Source of the DNA: Acholoe squamosa
Lineage: Eukaryota; Annelida; Polychaeta; Phyllodocida; Polynoidae
NCBI GenBank assembly: GCA_949317995.1
Contig: OX439048.1
Coordinates: forward strand, 68,267,375-68,331,374
Length of the DNA: 64,000 nucleotides
Direction: 5' to 3'
Shown here: positions 11,533 through 23,580 of the stretch, piece by piece
Layout of the letters: every line of letters starts with the position of its first letter
How positions within the stretch are numbered: position 1 is the first letter of the stretch
Translations under genes and position numbers: made by a program
Notes under the pieces: model-generated
What the model was told of the DNA's origin: nothing
What the model saw: only the letters and a program-made list of their open reading frames with translations
Databases searched by the model: none

Positions 11533-12297
11533 TACACCTGTGGTGGTCCCGAGTCATCCTCGAGGTACCTTCGTGGTCCTCGTGGGCGACGTCGAGAGCA
11601 CCTCTCTTACCCGATGCCTGGGGGCACTGGAGTCCAGCACCACGTCACCACATGGTCACATGGCCCTCGACTCTGGTGTATATAAGGCCATTGTACGGCC
11701 TTCCTCAGGGTCAGTCCAGTCGTGATGGACCATCGTGAGCAATTGTCGGCGGCTGCCCAACTACCATGTTGTAATACTTCTCTGTGTTGTTGCACGGAGA
11801 AGGTATATGTGGCTTGTTGAAGCGCTGATTCCATATCCGCCAAATGGGGTTCCCGTAAGGAATATCTGTGCCCTTCCGTATACTTTTGTACTTTTTTGGC
11901 AGTGTGGAAGGGACTATGATCCGTAAGCCGTAACAGATTACGGGTTACTTCAGAACAAAAAGGCTTCCACTTGAACTTTTCCCGTCAAGAAAGAAGGAAA
12001 AAGTATACTTTTCCTGACAGATCCCGCTTACGGGAGAAGGTGGAACAGTCTTTTCGTCCTTTTTTTCGTACACTGCCTACGGATCTGGTCTACTTTTCCC
12101 GTCAGTCAGAATATTTAATTTATTGAATTTTCTTCTGTACAGATTACTTGGCAGAAAACGTATGGGACCGTAGAAACCACACATAGGCCATCTGGTGTCT
12201 CTTCCTGAAACCTTTAGTTCATGCTCCTATGGGTAGGCGGCGGACGTTGCTACGAGTCATGTGACCTACACTTTGTCCGTACAAAACAACAACCAAA

Positions 12298-14868
12298 ATG
12301 GCGACTCGTGCCACTCGTTAGACCAAATCTACATCAAAAGAAGGCAAAGGTGGACCTCTGAAGCGGCGTAGGATCAAATGCAGTGTGGCAGAAGAACCTG
12401 GAGACAAGCAGGACGAAGAGGTACAGTCTGAAGAAAGTCAGTCTCTGTTAGCGGGTTCAAGAAAGGTCGAAAAGCCGGCCGCCGACGACGAAGCTTCTCC
12501 TCCCGCCAAGAGGCCCCGTATACCAAGGGTTGGTACTTTGGGAATCCGCCGGGGTAATTCTGGGAGCAGTAAAAATGAAAACCCCCATCCCTTCCTTGCT
12601 GAAGAGGATAGTGATAGGCCTGGGGAAAGCCAGGGACTGAGGGGTCGCATTAAAAACATTTTGGTTGAGTCCTACGCAGAGGAAAAGGCTCTCATGGAGG
12701 AGTTTGAGAAAGGCCAGAAAAGTTTAGGGAAGACGGGTAGCCGTGCACGACTCCAGTCAGGCTCCAGTAAGGATAACGTTGAAAATAAAGCACAGGAACC
12801 AGATGACGTGCAACCTGAAATGGAAGGGAGAACAGACTACAGTAAGAGACAAGGTGTTCCTGAAGACGAGGAGGACTCAGACCTAGAAGAGGTAGACCCA
12901 CTCGACTTGAGCCAAAGGTCCCCCAAGCAGAGAATGGTTATCCAGGACAAGTCTGTTTACAATGACCCTACAAAAACCATCGACGACTGGTTCAGAGACG
13001 ATCCTACTAGAGAGGAAGTTCTATGCAAACTGTGGGAGGAGACTCCTTACTTGTACCACCTACATAAACAGAAATATAAATGTACCGAGGACCGTAACGC
13101 CTCCTACGACGATTCGCTACTGTCCTAGAGATACCACGTGAGTATAGATCAAAGATAAGGCATGCTCTCTCTGTTTAAAAATAAGATTCAATGAAAAAAA
13201 TTAAAGGTCTTAATGGCTAGTCAAGGAAAAGAGTAACTCTGTCCTTCTTGAAGCAACACAAATACTCTGTTTTCCTCTCTGTAGTTCTCTGTTCATTTTA
13301 TTTAATAATAAATACCATAAATGATTCATTTTTTTTTTCTTTATAGCTGATGTGGTGGAGACGAGGATAAACAGCTTGAGGAACCATTATCAACGGATGC
13401 ACAGAGAGGCAAAAAGTGGATCTGAACCAGAGGGACAAACAGAAAGACAAAGAGAAATTCTGAGGCTGTGCTCTTTCCTACGGGATCATATAAAGGTCTC
13501 TGACTCCCTTACGTCTTACCGTGGGCAGAGTCCGCCTCCTAGTCAAGAGAGAGTGGAATGCACCTTTGCCAAATCTACTCCCAAGGTAACCAAATTCTTT
13601 GTTTTTTTTCTCTTTTATCTTTTAATGCTGTCAGTTTCATATAAAAAAGCTTTTGGGTTGCCATGGTGACACCTTTTCCTGTAATTTGTGTAACTATGAA
13701 AACCCCACTTGTAAAAAAGTAATGTTTCTCTTTGCTTCTGCCTGGTTACCATGGTAACCATTGAAAGTACACGATGTTATTTTTTTTTATAGGCTACCAC
13801 TGGGAAGAAAACGTCTCAGCTGAACACCTCCCTGACTCCTATCAGACGTACACAAACAACACAAGAAGAAGAGGAGGATGAGTTATCTGAAGGATTAAAT
13901 GAAGGTTTTGTGATGAACACTAAACATTTTTCACGTAATGACAGGCTCCATGATTCTAGTGGGTTAGAAGCTTCAGCGAGGCGCTCTCTGCGTCTGGAGA
14001 ATGAAGACTGTGAGACAAGCAAGGGATCTGTCTCCTCTTTCCGTAAGGCCTCTAAAGCTACTCTTAACATCAAAGACACAAACATTTCCTCTGATATTTC
14101 TGACACGCCCTTCTCCAGTTGCTCTGACACTGCTCCTAGAGCCGATACCCCTAAGAAAAAGAAAACCCCTGTGAAGCCTAAGGCCCCAGTCAAGTTTAAG
14201 ACCCCTGTTAAGCCTAAGGCCCCAGTCAAACCTAAGACTCCAGAAAAGGTTGACAGTCCTGTTATATCTGGTAAATCTAAGACACCAAAGAAAAGTTACA
14301 AACAACCCCTACGTAAGACCCCCCCCCCCCGTAAGGCAAAGGATAAATCAGAGGAAGTCATGAAAGGGTCAGTAGATGCACAGCCTGTACAGGAAAAATA
14401 GAGCAGAAAAGGCAAGTCTGCAGCAGAAAGGTTTGCTTTGATGAAAAAAAAGACAGTCCCATTCTATTGACATCTACTGAACCTGCCCCTAAACCTCTCC
14501 CACCCCCTAAGAAAGCCACGGCTAAGGACAGATACAATGCTTTGGCTCGTCCTTCTACTTCTACGGACAAACCTGTATATTCTGCAAAGGTGGACGAAAG
14601 TGTTTGGTTTGAGCAGCAAGGATCGGCATACCGTAAGGAGCAGGAGGACGCCAAGAGAAGGAAGAAGGAAGATCCAGTGCTGAAATTAATGGAGGAGAAA
14701 TCAGACACCATGAAAACCCTGACCCAGAGTATCCAAGAAATAGGACAGAACATGAAAGGAGGGCCTTCTGTTCCCATTCCCAGTCAGGAGAACCCGCAGG
14801 ATCAGATATGGGCAGACTACATCTTGGTTGAAATGAGAAGCATGACGGAAGACGTAAAGGCTAAGTAA
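12298..14868 (+). pseudogene. Harbinger partner protein, MADF-like, broken
   Basis: Three exons fit: 12298-13137, 13347-13585 and 13793-14868, with donors CAC-GTGAGT and AAG-GTAACC and acceptors after T-rich tracts. The likely ATG at 12298 (AAAATGG context) is followed by an in-frame TAG at 12319. Exon 1 encodes an acidic, basic-patch-rich leader and then a MADF-type helix bundle (EEVLCKLWEETPYLYHLH), which continues in exon 2 as VETRINSLRNHYQR. The frame must shift near 13110 to join the two halves. Exon 3 is Lys/Pro-rich with repeated KPKAPVK-type units, has TAG at 14399, and shifts frame in an A run near 14446. MADF proteins bind DNA and help the transposase reach the element ends. This copy looks dead. 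Confidence 0.75.
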
Positions 14869-15765
14869 AAGCATGTGGTCTTGGCTCTTTTCCAAGCCAA
14901 AGCTGGAGGAGAAGATGACTGACTTTATCCGTACCGCCATTAAACTTATGGTGCTTCTCCTTTTTATTCAAGACAAAGACATGTAGAATTTTTTTTATCT
15001 TTGCGACACTATATTATTTTTTGATTAACAATTAGGAAGGTTTTTCTTTAGCCAGACTCTAGGATAAGACGTTGACTTGATGTTCATGTTCGAAAGTTTC
15101 CTCTAAGCAGTGACAATCGAAATATTTCTTTTTTAATGTGATGATAAAGTTAGAGGTCCTGTATTTTTCATGTACAAAAGAACAAAGAAAGACATTATCT
15201 TTGTGACAAGGTGCTTCAAAAAGGTTTCATTTCTTTTCTTCTGGAGTTTATATAGCAGAAGTTTTATTTTTAGTTCCATTAGAGGCAATGATTGATCTTT
15301 ATTTTAGACTTGAAGTGATACATAAGGGTATAGAGAGTAAAAGACCAAAGGTATGTTCCTCTTTGGTTGGTGCTAGTATAAGTATATGTATGAGGGAATA
15401 TATTTGTCTTACGGAAAGTACACATGTTAAACATGGTAGCACCAGTGCCCTTCAGTATGTTTTTGTCCGTATACATAGAAGAAAGTTTACCATATTTTTC
15501 AATGTACAAGAGACATACGGGTGACTAAGGCTTTAACTGGAACAGGGTAAATCCCACTTCTAGCTTGACTATGGTAACTTTATCTCAGGATTCAACAAGT
15601 ATGTTAGGTATATTTTTATTCTAGTCCAGAGAAGATTTCTGTGTTCTTGTTCCATATTCTGCTACAGAAATAAAGGATCTGTTTTCTACTGAAAAGTGTC
15701 ATTGTCAACATTATGAGAAAGGTCTTCACATGCTCATATCTCCAACATGTCAATGCCACAGAAAG
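14869..15765. other. Intergenic spacer of the Harbinger element
   Basis: AT-rich DNA between the two convergent genes, presumably their 3' ends. Contains AATAAA-like motifs (for example near 15670). No further gene. Confidence 0.5.
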
Positions 15766-17717
15766 TCAATGAGCAAAGAAGAACTCCTCTCCCAGGACTA
15801 CCTTGTATTGGTATGCTAGCTCACCCTCCACGGTGAGACACCAGTTGGCCACCTTGTCCCGTAGATCCTTCACGTCCTGTTTGGCGTTCTTGGCCTTGGA
15901 AGCCTCTCTCCCTGGCAGAGCAGCTTCTCCCCGCCAGATTCCCTTGTGTTGGTTATAGTCTTTGTCCTCCCAGTCCGTAGCCTCCCGTGGAAGGTAAGCA
16001 GCTCCAGCACGTTCACGTAGGAAGTTATATAAGACACAACATGTCAGGACTATCATGGCTGCATACTCAGGGCGCATCTCTATCTCTCTGCGAAGTATCC
16101 TGAATCGCATAGCCAATATGCCAAAGGCATTTTCCACTATGCGCCTGCACCTGGAGACCCTGTAGTTATATATCCTTTGCCTCAATGTGAGGTTCTGTTG
16201 TGGGTACGGTTTCATTAAATTTTCTGACAACTCAAAGGCATCATCCCCCACGAAGAAGAAGGGCAGGTCCCCTTTAAACCCAGGAAAAGGCTCAGGAGCT
16301 GGTACTCCTAAGGGGTTGTCCTCTCTCTCTAGATCCTCCTTGAAAGTAGAATATTTCCACAGGGTGGAGTCTGACGACCGCCCCTCCGCCCCCACATCCA
16401 CGTACCTGAAGCGATAGTCCCCATCTACCAGGGCAAACAGCACAATGCTGAAGAAGTGTTTATAATTGTAGTACAAACTTCCAGACTTAGGTGGTTTTTT
16501 GATCCTCACATGCTTCCCGTCTAGAGCACCCAGGACATGTGGAAGATTCCAACGATCATGGAAGAGTTTGGCTATATCCCTCCATTCCTGTTCAGTAGAA
16601 GGGGTCTGAAAAGAAAAGTTTTTTTTCATAAGCAAGACTGAACTGAAACATTGGATCATGAATACTATTTACAGACCTGCTTAAAAAAATCAAACAGATT
16701 GATTCCTCTACTTTATTAAGTCACCTAGAGCCAGACGTCTTTACTTTTTCCGGAAGCTCCACGTGTACGGGAGGGCTAGATCTAAGTAAGGAAAGCAAGG
16801 AAAACATACCTTCATGTACTTTTCATGTAGGGCTTGGTAGATTGCCTTGCATGTGTCACGGACTAAGGGAAGCACAGTACTCTCACCGACCAGGTAGCCT
16901 TGGTGTAAGGTTGTCACGCTGTCTCCTGGAACAGAGCAAGTGCACTTCTAGCTTATTTCTTTCCTACTGAAGAAGGCAAGGGGACATGAAAAAAAAAAAC
17001 ATAAAAAGAGACTAGTAATTTTATCTGTGTTTCAAAAAAAAAAACCTCCACTTTTCATTGAAGCAGTGTAGACTTCTTACCTCTGGTCAGATAACGTATG
17101 GTAATGCTGAGTCTCTCCTCTGCTGTAATACACTGCCTCCAGTACGTGTCCTTACGGGTTATTAACGGCCTCACCAGGTCCAGGAGTTCTTTGTACAGTC
17201 CTGGTGGCATTTGCGTAGTCTTCTTGTACTCCCCTTGACATCCGAGCTGAAAATATGTTCACACGGTCAGAGTTGTGTGACAATATCATCCAGACAGAGG
17301 AAAAAGTACAGGGTATAGAGAGAACAAGTAAGAGAAAGGTCCTGTCTTTATGGTGTGCCTTATAACAGAAAAAAGGGGGGGGGTGTACCGGTACATACAT
17401 GTCTACCTGCAGAGAAATGAAAAAGGAAGAGGTGGCATACAGGAAAGGACTACACACGTACGGCTTGTTTCTTTTAATGTTTTTATTTTTTTATTTTTAG
17501 TTACAGTCATATTTTAGCTCCTTACCCTCAAGAAATCTGCTTCCAATTTTGCCAATGTATTCCGCTGATCGGGATCTGTCCTAGCTCTGAGGAAAGGGGA
17601 CATCCAGAAAGCATGTGTATGTCGTCTCTTCATGCCTCCAAGGACTATAACGTCGTTGTCCTCATCATCCAGCATAGCTACGGTGACAGCCAGGGATATT
17701 ACTTTAACCCTTGACAT
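15766..17717 (-). CDS. Harbinger transposase (HARBI1-like), four exons, apparently intact
   Basis: Exons on the minus strand are 17526-17717, 17081-17246, 16810-16925 and 15766-16605, joined by GT-AG sites in matching phases. They give about 437 residues without a stop. The final exon holds the DDE nuclease: GALDGKHVRIKKP (first Asp), FVGDDAFEL (second Asp) and RRIVENAFGILAMRFRIL (catalytic Glu). Exon 2 carries RYLTRG, part of the usual Harbinger helix-turn-helix region before the nuclease, and exon 3 carries GYLVGEST. The start is the ATG at 17717, 340 bp inside the right end. The length fits the family. The protein cuts and rejoins element ends in the nucleus. That this gene is intact while its partner is broken suggests recent activity using a partner supplied elsewhere, or partner loss after insertion. 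Confidence 0.88.
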
Positions 17718-18275
17718 TGCAGCTTCATGAAACGCCTTTTAGACATGGTTCTCTTGTCTTGCCTCTACCTAAAGAGGCGCCTTTTCTACGGACGACAGAG
17801 TCATGTGACAGTCATGTGACTAGATGAAAAAACAATAACAACTTTTATTCAAAAGAAACACGTGTCTGCCTCCTATGACATACGGAAAAAGTATACGGAT
17901 ACAGCCTTACGGACCTACAGTGGAAGCCAAAAAAAAGTAAAGTAGGGAAAAGTATACAGAAAGACACAGGTTTCCTACGTTCAGGGTTGCAAAGCTACGG
18001 ATAGACTGCTTACGGGAGACCTTGCTTACGGGTGGGACGGCGGATATGGAATCAGCGCTTAAACATAGATACTAGAAGGCTGTGCTAGTCGTCTAGTGTC
18101 GAAAGTGCTTAGTAGTTCAAACACTACTACCTGTAAACTGCCATTGATGCCTATGCATTATTAACAATAAGGTTTTAACTGGAACCTGAAGAGTTGTTCT
18201 TCATTGTCTATCGAAAGATTTGATTAGCATCGAGGGGTAGAACACTACACACCCAACATAAATAACACCGGGAGG

Positions 18276-18852
18276 TTAATTCAAAATATCCTACCATCAG
18301 TCCCTTAGCAATTGTAGGATAATCCAGCCCTATTGATTTATCTGATGGTAGTGTGTGACTTTCAAGTATTAAAAGAGCCAGCATTATTGATTAATTGGTG
18401 GTAGGCTGAACCCTGCATACACTCTCACAAGCAAAACACACTGTGCACAGGGGCGAGAAGGACAAATTGAATCAATAGCTGTGGAAGACTCCTTTTCACA
18501 AGAGGCCATAAAAAATGATTCCTTTTTATTTTATGAGTTATCTATAGTGTGTACCGGCTCCCCCCGAGGGAGGGAGAATGGATCACTTGATAGGACATGT
18601 ACAGTTGATTCAGCACATAAGTGACTGAATAGAGGAGCGGTATTAATACAAACAGCTAGTACTGGGGCAATCCAGTATTGATTTCTTTTCCTACTGGTAA
18701 CCAGTACTTTGGAAACTCAATAACAACTGCTGTTTCTGACTGAGCTACCACAAGTTAGATAGATAGTGTTGAATGACTAGGTCTTATAAAATCCACAGGA
18801 TTTGCCAACACTACCATCGCTAGGGGATTGATGGTAGGATGTTTTGAATTAA
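18276..18852. mobile_element. TTAA-flanked non-autonomous element, family 2, copy 2
   Basis: The left end TTAATTCAAAATATCCTACC and the right end GGTAGGATGTTTTGAATTAA are near-perfect inverted repeats of about 28 bp, closed by TTAA on both sides. The internal phrase GACTAGGTCTTATAAAAT matches copy 1 (10.3 kb) and the fragment at 56.2 kb. No coding capacity. Confidence 0.8.
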
Positions 18853-20058
18853 CCTTCAGCGGTAGTGCCGAGCTGTGATGTCTTCATCCACACTTGGTGG
18901 ACTGATGTGTGTGTGTGGTCAGAGTAATGGGGGTGTATCTGAAGAGGGGGGGGGGTCGATCATTTCACAATGTGAGTTAACTTTCCCCATCTAAACCATA
19001 CCTCTTTTCCTGAATAAACATCATTATTTACAAATTTCACCTGCAGTGTCAGTTGGTAGGTTTCCTTAGTCAAGGATGGCTGAACACTCATTTTTTAGGT
19101 GTGAATAAAAACAAAAATCAAATGTTTATATTCAAAAGGTGTTTATTGAGGTCATTATTGTGCAGAGTACACTGCATGTATCTGATCTGAAATCTGTGCT
19201 ATACATTGTAAAACGTCAATCACCCTGGTGTTCAATCAGAATTCATGTGATCTGTTATCCGTGCTACATATAAGAAACATTTTTTCCCCTGTGTTCAGTC
19301 ACAACTTGCATTATTGTTGTGATCATATAGGGTATCATTATTAACTTAGTTACCTACAATTGATAGAGTGTATGTCTCAAGCTTTTACAATGTTTGTGAT
19401 AAATAACAGACTCTGGTATTCCCTTTGTCAACACAGTACGCACTTTATTTCTCATAATGTATGTGTTGTGTCACAAAAGTTGGTTGATATATATTTGTTA
19501 TAGTGCATCAAGAACTCTTTTAGTACTAAAAGCCAGATGTAGTACTCAATATCTCTATACAGATGGGGTGCACGATTAGTTACCATTTGCTGTGTCTGAT
19601 ATATCGACCACAGCTTGTTCCAGTTCTGTTACATAAGGATATTAACAGTTCATAAACATACATGTATAAAGAATTACAATGGAACACAAAAAAAGTATAT
19701 GTAATGTTACTAAGCAGTTAAATTGCAGTTTTGATACATCAATAATCGGCCTTGGGATTAGTCACATTTTTCTCTACACAGGATTGCAAGCAAGAAAATA
19801 AAAATGTTGTACTGAGCTTAGTTAAAGCAAAATAACATCTACAACAATACATGAGAAAAGAGACTGTCCTCATCAGGTACTGATCTAAGTAATTCTGTGA
19901 GAATTAGATGTTTATGGAACAGTTAGGGTGGTGATGGCAATGAAGTAAATAAGCTTAGTGTGGATAGATATCTAGATATGCAGTTTCATGACCTAGTGGG
20001 AAGTTCTCGCCTCAAGGTTGAAACAATGTAGTTTAAGACACACTGGTCCAATCAACGA
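18853..20058. other. No gene seen; 3' flank of the Ly-6 gene
   Basis: AT-rich. The stretch 18860-18960 (TCATCCACACTTGGTGGA and following TG-rich bases) resembles 23290-23390, indicating an old duplication. Confidence 0.45.
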
Positions 20059-21841
20059 TCACTTTTTTCCAATCCATTGCTTTTCCAGCTCACCTGCTAT
20101 TAGATTATTACAATAGTACGTGTTGCAGCAGTTGATCAGGTCGAGCAAAGATCCAAGACAGAGCAATGGTACACATGATCTCGATATCTTGTTTGCATTC
20201 TTCCCATAGAGCGGCATTTTAGTCTGGCAACAGGAATATAGAGTAGACATCAGTGAAACATCTATGAACCAATGTTTAGTTTTTATAGACTATCATCTAA
20301 TCTACAAGTGAGGGCCCAAACATGTACCTACTTCATAGAAGAGGGGAGTAAAGTCATAGGTACCATTTTTGATAGCAGGAAGTTCAATATGACAAACTGA
20401 CTCCTGATTGGTCATCAACTTATTGTCTGTATCATATGTATCATACACATAGGGTGAGATTGCAATTAGTAACGACACTGTCCATTAGGGGTTGACATGA
20501 GGCTATACTCTAGCTTTAAGCTTTTATGTGGTGAATCCTAAATTGATACTATTAGTAAGGGAACTTTGATTCTATGGTTGTGTATTAGGGGTAAGGGTTA
20601 TTTCTATGGGACAATCTTGGCATCTGCCAGCACATCAACCAGGAAAGAGGGTGTAAAACAGGCATGTGTTGACAGGCGCCAGGTAGAACTGGAATCAACT
20701 TATAGACATAGTTGCACGGTAAAGTGTTGGCATGAACATTTTCTGCATCCGGGCTCATTCGGAACAACAACAACATCACAAGTGCGAAAAATGAGAGTGG
20801 AGACACTTTACAGTGGAACTATGTATTTACTTCATGGTTTTATAGGGATAATTACAGAAAAAACTCGCATTTATTTAGCCTCCTTGCTCGCCCGGCAATG
20901 TTGTTGTCGCCATTTTGAAATCGTAAGGTAGCCAGCCGTGGAACGGTTGGAAAAGATGGACCATGAAGAATGCAAATGGGTTTCTTCACGGTAACCTCGG
21001 GAATGTGATTCCTGTACTAATATATAGTAGACTACATTCTTACCATAAAATAAAAACTGATACCTACTAGACACTGTGTTGATGTGAGACATGTCTCAGT
21101 GCTAGTACAACCACCGGGAGTACCTGGCCGTAGGTTGCAGTCACAATTAGAATTCTGGTCACATTTGTAGCAGGTGATAGCTGAAGCTGTATAAAAACCC
21201 AATAACTAAAGTACTGAACAGAGGTCGACAGTTATTGGACAACTGTTCTGATGGCTGGAGACACTGGATAACATAGTTCTAATCAAAATACCCATTTTTC
21301 TTAGTATGTACTGATTTCCTTATTCAGTAGGCATTCCCTTAGGCAAAGGTTTGTTCGATTTTGAACTGCAATATTAAATGATCATATCTTAAAACACTGA
21401 GCACCCGTTTTAAATGGTACCTTTAACTTATTGAACCTATGTTGCAAAACTTTCGTAATGTGAAAGATGTGTCAAAAGCTAGGATTTCACGGATCTATAC
21501 TCATCCAACCAACTTGAATTAATGTATCAGGCATATTGTAGGGGGTCAGACAGTTGGAGTACTGGTGTTAGTAAGAATGCCCTCGCATCTATGATTCTCA
21601 TATTTTTCATTTCTTTTTGATGTACTCAGCTGGAGAGGTTTAGCTCCGGACCAAGTCATTGTTTACGAGGCACATTAACATAGATAAAACTTTACCATTC
21701 ACTAAAATTGACAGCAATGTCTTAAATAATGACCTTAAATGCAGCACATTGCTAGCTGCAAGCTTCAAGTAACAGGAGGCATGCAAACCTACAATACATA
21801 ATGAGGCCCAGGAACATCATAAGTATGATTGCAGTCTTCAT
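20059..21841 (-). CDS. Secreted or GPI-type Ly-6/three-finger domain protein
   Basis: Three exons on the minus strand fit with GTAGGT donors and matching phases: 21793-21841 (signal peptide MKTAIILMMFLGLIMY), 21068-21186 and 20059-20223. The joined product is about 110 residues. Exon 2 opens the mature protein with AITCYKCD, the usual start of a Ly-6/uPAR domain. Exon 3 ends with INCCNTYYCNN, the CC-x4-CN signature that closes a three-finger fold. Twelve cysteines are present in the mature part. The C-terminus is short and charged (KQWIGKK), with no clear hydrophobic GPI tail, so secretion is more likely. A remnant paralogue lies at 8.6 kb. The fold is shared with many unrelated receptors and ligands, so no specific role can be given. 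An alternative acceptor 6 bp downstream would remove two residues. Confidence 0.75.
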
Positions 21842-22703
21842 CTTGATTGTAGTCCTTGTTAACCTGTTGATCATACAATATACAATATGTTGAGGAATTG
21901 ATTACCATAGGAAAATTGCTGAGCTCAAAGCTTATTTTGTAACCAACCAAGGCTTGCTTCTTTGTACACTGGCCAATTTACAAGTCATTTTTAAGTCCAA
22001 TATTATGTTGAACGATCTTATTTTATTAACAAGTTCATTTTCAATGAGGGTATTTTGGAACTCAAAGGGATACACCAATTGGTGACATTCTTCTGAACGT
22101 ACTCATGTTGCAAGAAAAGATATTGGATATTGACAAAATGATCATACTTGTCATTCAAACAAAAACATGGATAGACAACAACCTCACTGGAAAATGTACC
22201 CTTTTCTCTTATAGTGTTTATAGCCTTTAAAGCCCATAAAGCATTTAGAAAATGCCCATGACATAACATCATCGGTTGGGTCTCCACGAAGTAATTAGTA
22301 TTTTCAAATAAGAGGCAACCTTCGCATATTTTTTATACTTTTCGGACCATGTGAATGAGGAAGTCACAATCTCTAACAAAATATGTTAGTAACGTTGATA
22401 ACCAAATTAAAGGCAAAAAACAACAGAATCGAATTCCAAAGTAGAACTGCTTGCATATGCGATGATTATCAATGGATAATTCTTCTCAATTTCTGCTTTC
22501 CTAAAAATGAAAATAATCTGTACAACATAGATGAGAGAGCAATGATAAAACTATCGGCAGCTGAATATTCATGAAGTTTCACATTTTGTTAGGTCTAGAA
22601 TTGTTAGTACAACAAGTTTTTATCAATTAGGGAGACATGCATGATTTTGTTCTTTAAAAAATGAAAGTTCAATTTACTAGTCATAACTTACCTTGGGTTA
22701 CAT

Positions 22704-23108
22704 TCAGTGCTTACTTGTGAACAGGTAGAGGTGGCAGACAGAAGGATTGTGGAAAATTCTACGTCTTGAAGCCCGATGCTGCCTGATCACACGGGGAAGA
22801 CTATTTACTCTAACAGAGCCACAAAGCATTCTTGGAAAGTCAGGAAAAAGGAAGGTAAATAGATGCTCACGAGGATAGTCTAAACTGGTACCTGCACCCA
22901 CCACTGCCCCGAATACTGTATTGACACTGGAGACGGTGGTGCCTTTACACACCCATTCCCTTAGAATAACATGACTCTTTATAGCACTCTCCAAGTAAAA
23001 GGAGTATCTTGAAGAGTGCCAGTATTGTCCTTCAAAATACCTGCTTGGAGAGTGACTGCTGGTTACGTAATACACAGAAATAACCAGCATAATGAAAACA
23101 ACAGACAC
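22704..23108 (-). CDS. Unknown membrane-anchored protein fragment, duplicated copy B
   Basis: A 134-codon open stretch starting MSVVFIMLVISVYYV, a hydrophobic segment that could be a signal anchor, followed by a Tyr/Ser-rich stem and the HLFTFLFPDFPRMLCGSVRV phrase shared with 10503-10895. The hydrophobic start is reminiscent of a type II membrane enzyme, but no catalytic motif is recognised. The reading closes soon after FTSKH, so this may be one exon or a pseudogene. It lies upstream of the Ly-6 gene on the same strand, and the two were duplicated together. Confidence 0.35.
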   Translation of the reverse strand: MSVVFIMLVISVYYVTSSHSPSRYFEGQYWHSSRYSFYLESAIKSHVILREWVCKGTTVSSVNTVFGAVVGAGTSLDYPREHLFTFLFPDFPRMLCGSVRVNSLPRVIRQHRASRRRIFHNPSVCHLYLFTSKH

Positions 23109-23385
23109 AGTGATGTCAGGGCAGTTTTAAACAAACATAAGGGTTTTTGAATGATGTATTTTGAAAGAAATATGGAATGAAAAGGGAACTATACCAACTC
23201 TGAGCAAGTCTTTCCACTTGCTCACATTCTTTACATTAGGTACTTCCCTTATATAGTACAAATATCTAGCGAGAGTGCCATCCACCTTGAGGACCATATT
23301 TCACACAGGGAGTGCCAGCATGAGATGTCCCCATCCATACTTGGGGAACCGAAGGGTGCATGTGTGTATGTGTGGGTGTGTGGGT

Positions 23386-23580
23386 GGACAGTAGTATAGT
23401 ATGTATCGGAACGGGACTATAGTTAAGTACAGGATATTACTAACTGGACATGCAGCCAATCAGAGGCCTCCATTTGGTCACGTGACCCCCAATTGACCAA
23501 CTTAGGTGATCATGTGATCACCATGTGACCTAGTTTGCATAATAGACTACACTCCCCTTATGTTAATGAGTAGCGGTTAT
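23386..23580. repeat. Dispersed repeat with CCAAT and CACGTG motifs, copy 1
   Basis: The phrase TATCGGAACGGGACTAT, then AGCCAATCAGAGG, CTCCATTTGGTCACGTGACC and related TGACC motifs, recurs at 30266-30598. The TIR element at 23581-25328 is inserted inside it, and matching sequence (GGATTAGTG) resumes after the insertion. Confidence 0.7.

Larger units (their letters stand above)
11821..18059. mobile_element. Complete PIF/Harbinger DNA transposon
   Basis: Perfect 21-bp terminal inverted repeats beginning AGCGCTGATTCCATATCCG lie at 11821-11841 and 18039-18059. The flanking bases are TGA on the left and TAA on the right, consistent with a mutated 3-bp TWA target duplication. Inside are two convergent genes: a MADF-type partner gene on the plus strand (12298-14868) and a DDE transposase on the minus strand (15766-17717). 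The two-gene layout is typical of Harbinger elements, which need a DNA-binding partner protein as well as the transposase. TTACGGG-type motifs are concentrated near both ends. Confidence 0.93.
11533..18250 (+). repeat. Possible solo LTR split by the Harbinger insertion
   Basis: The bases flanking the Harbinger element (about 11540-11820 and 18060-18250) read together like a short LTR. They begin TGTGGTGGTCCCGAG and contain GTGTATATAAGGCC as a TATA box near 11678 and AATAAGG as a weak poly(A) signal near 18167. The far end near ACACTACACA is not firmly placed, and no second copy is present for comparison, so this is tentative. Confidence 0.3.

Noticed and set aside
20059..21841. Reading the Ly-6 gene as a toxin gene
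   Set aside because: The three-finger fold is shared with many ordinary receptors and ligands, and nothing in the sequence points to toxicity.
22018..22287. 89-codon minus-strand ORF
   Set aside because: No domain, splice site or duplicate copy supports it, and it lies between unrelated repeats.
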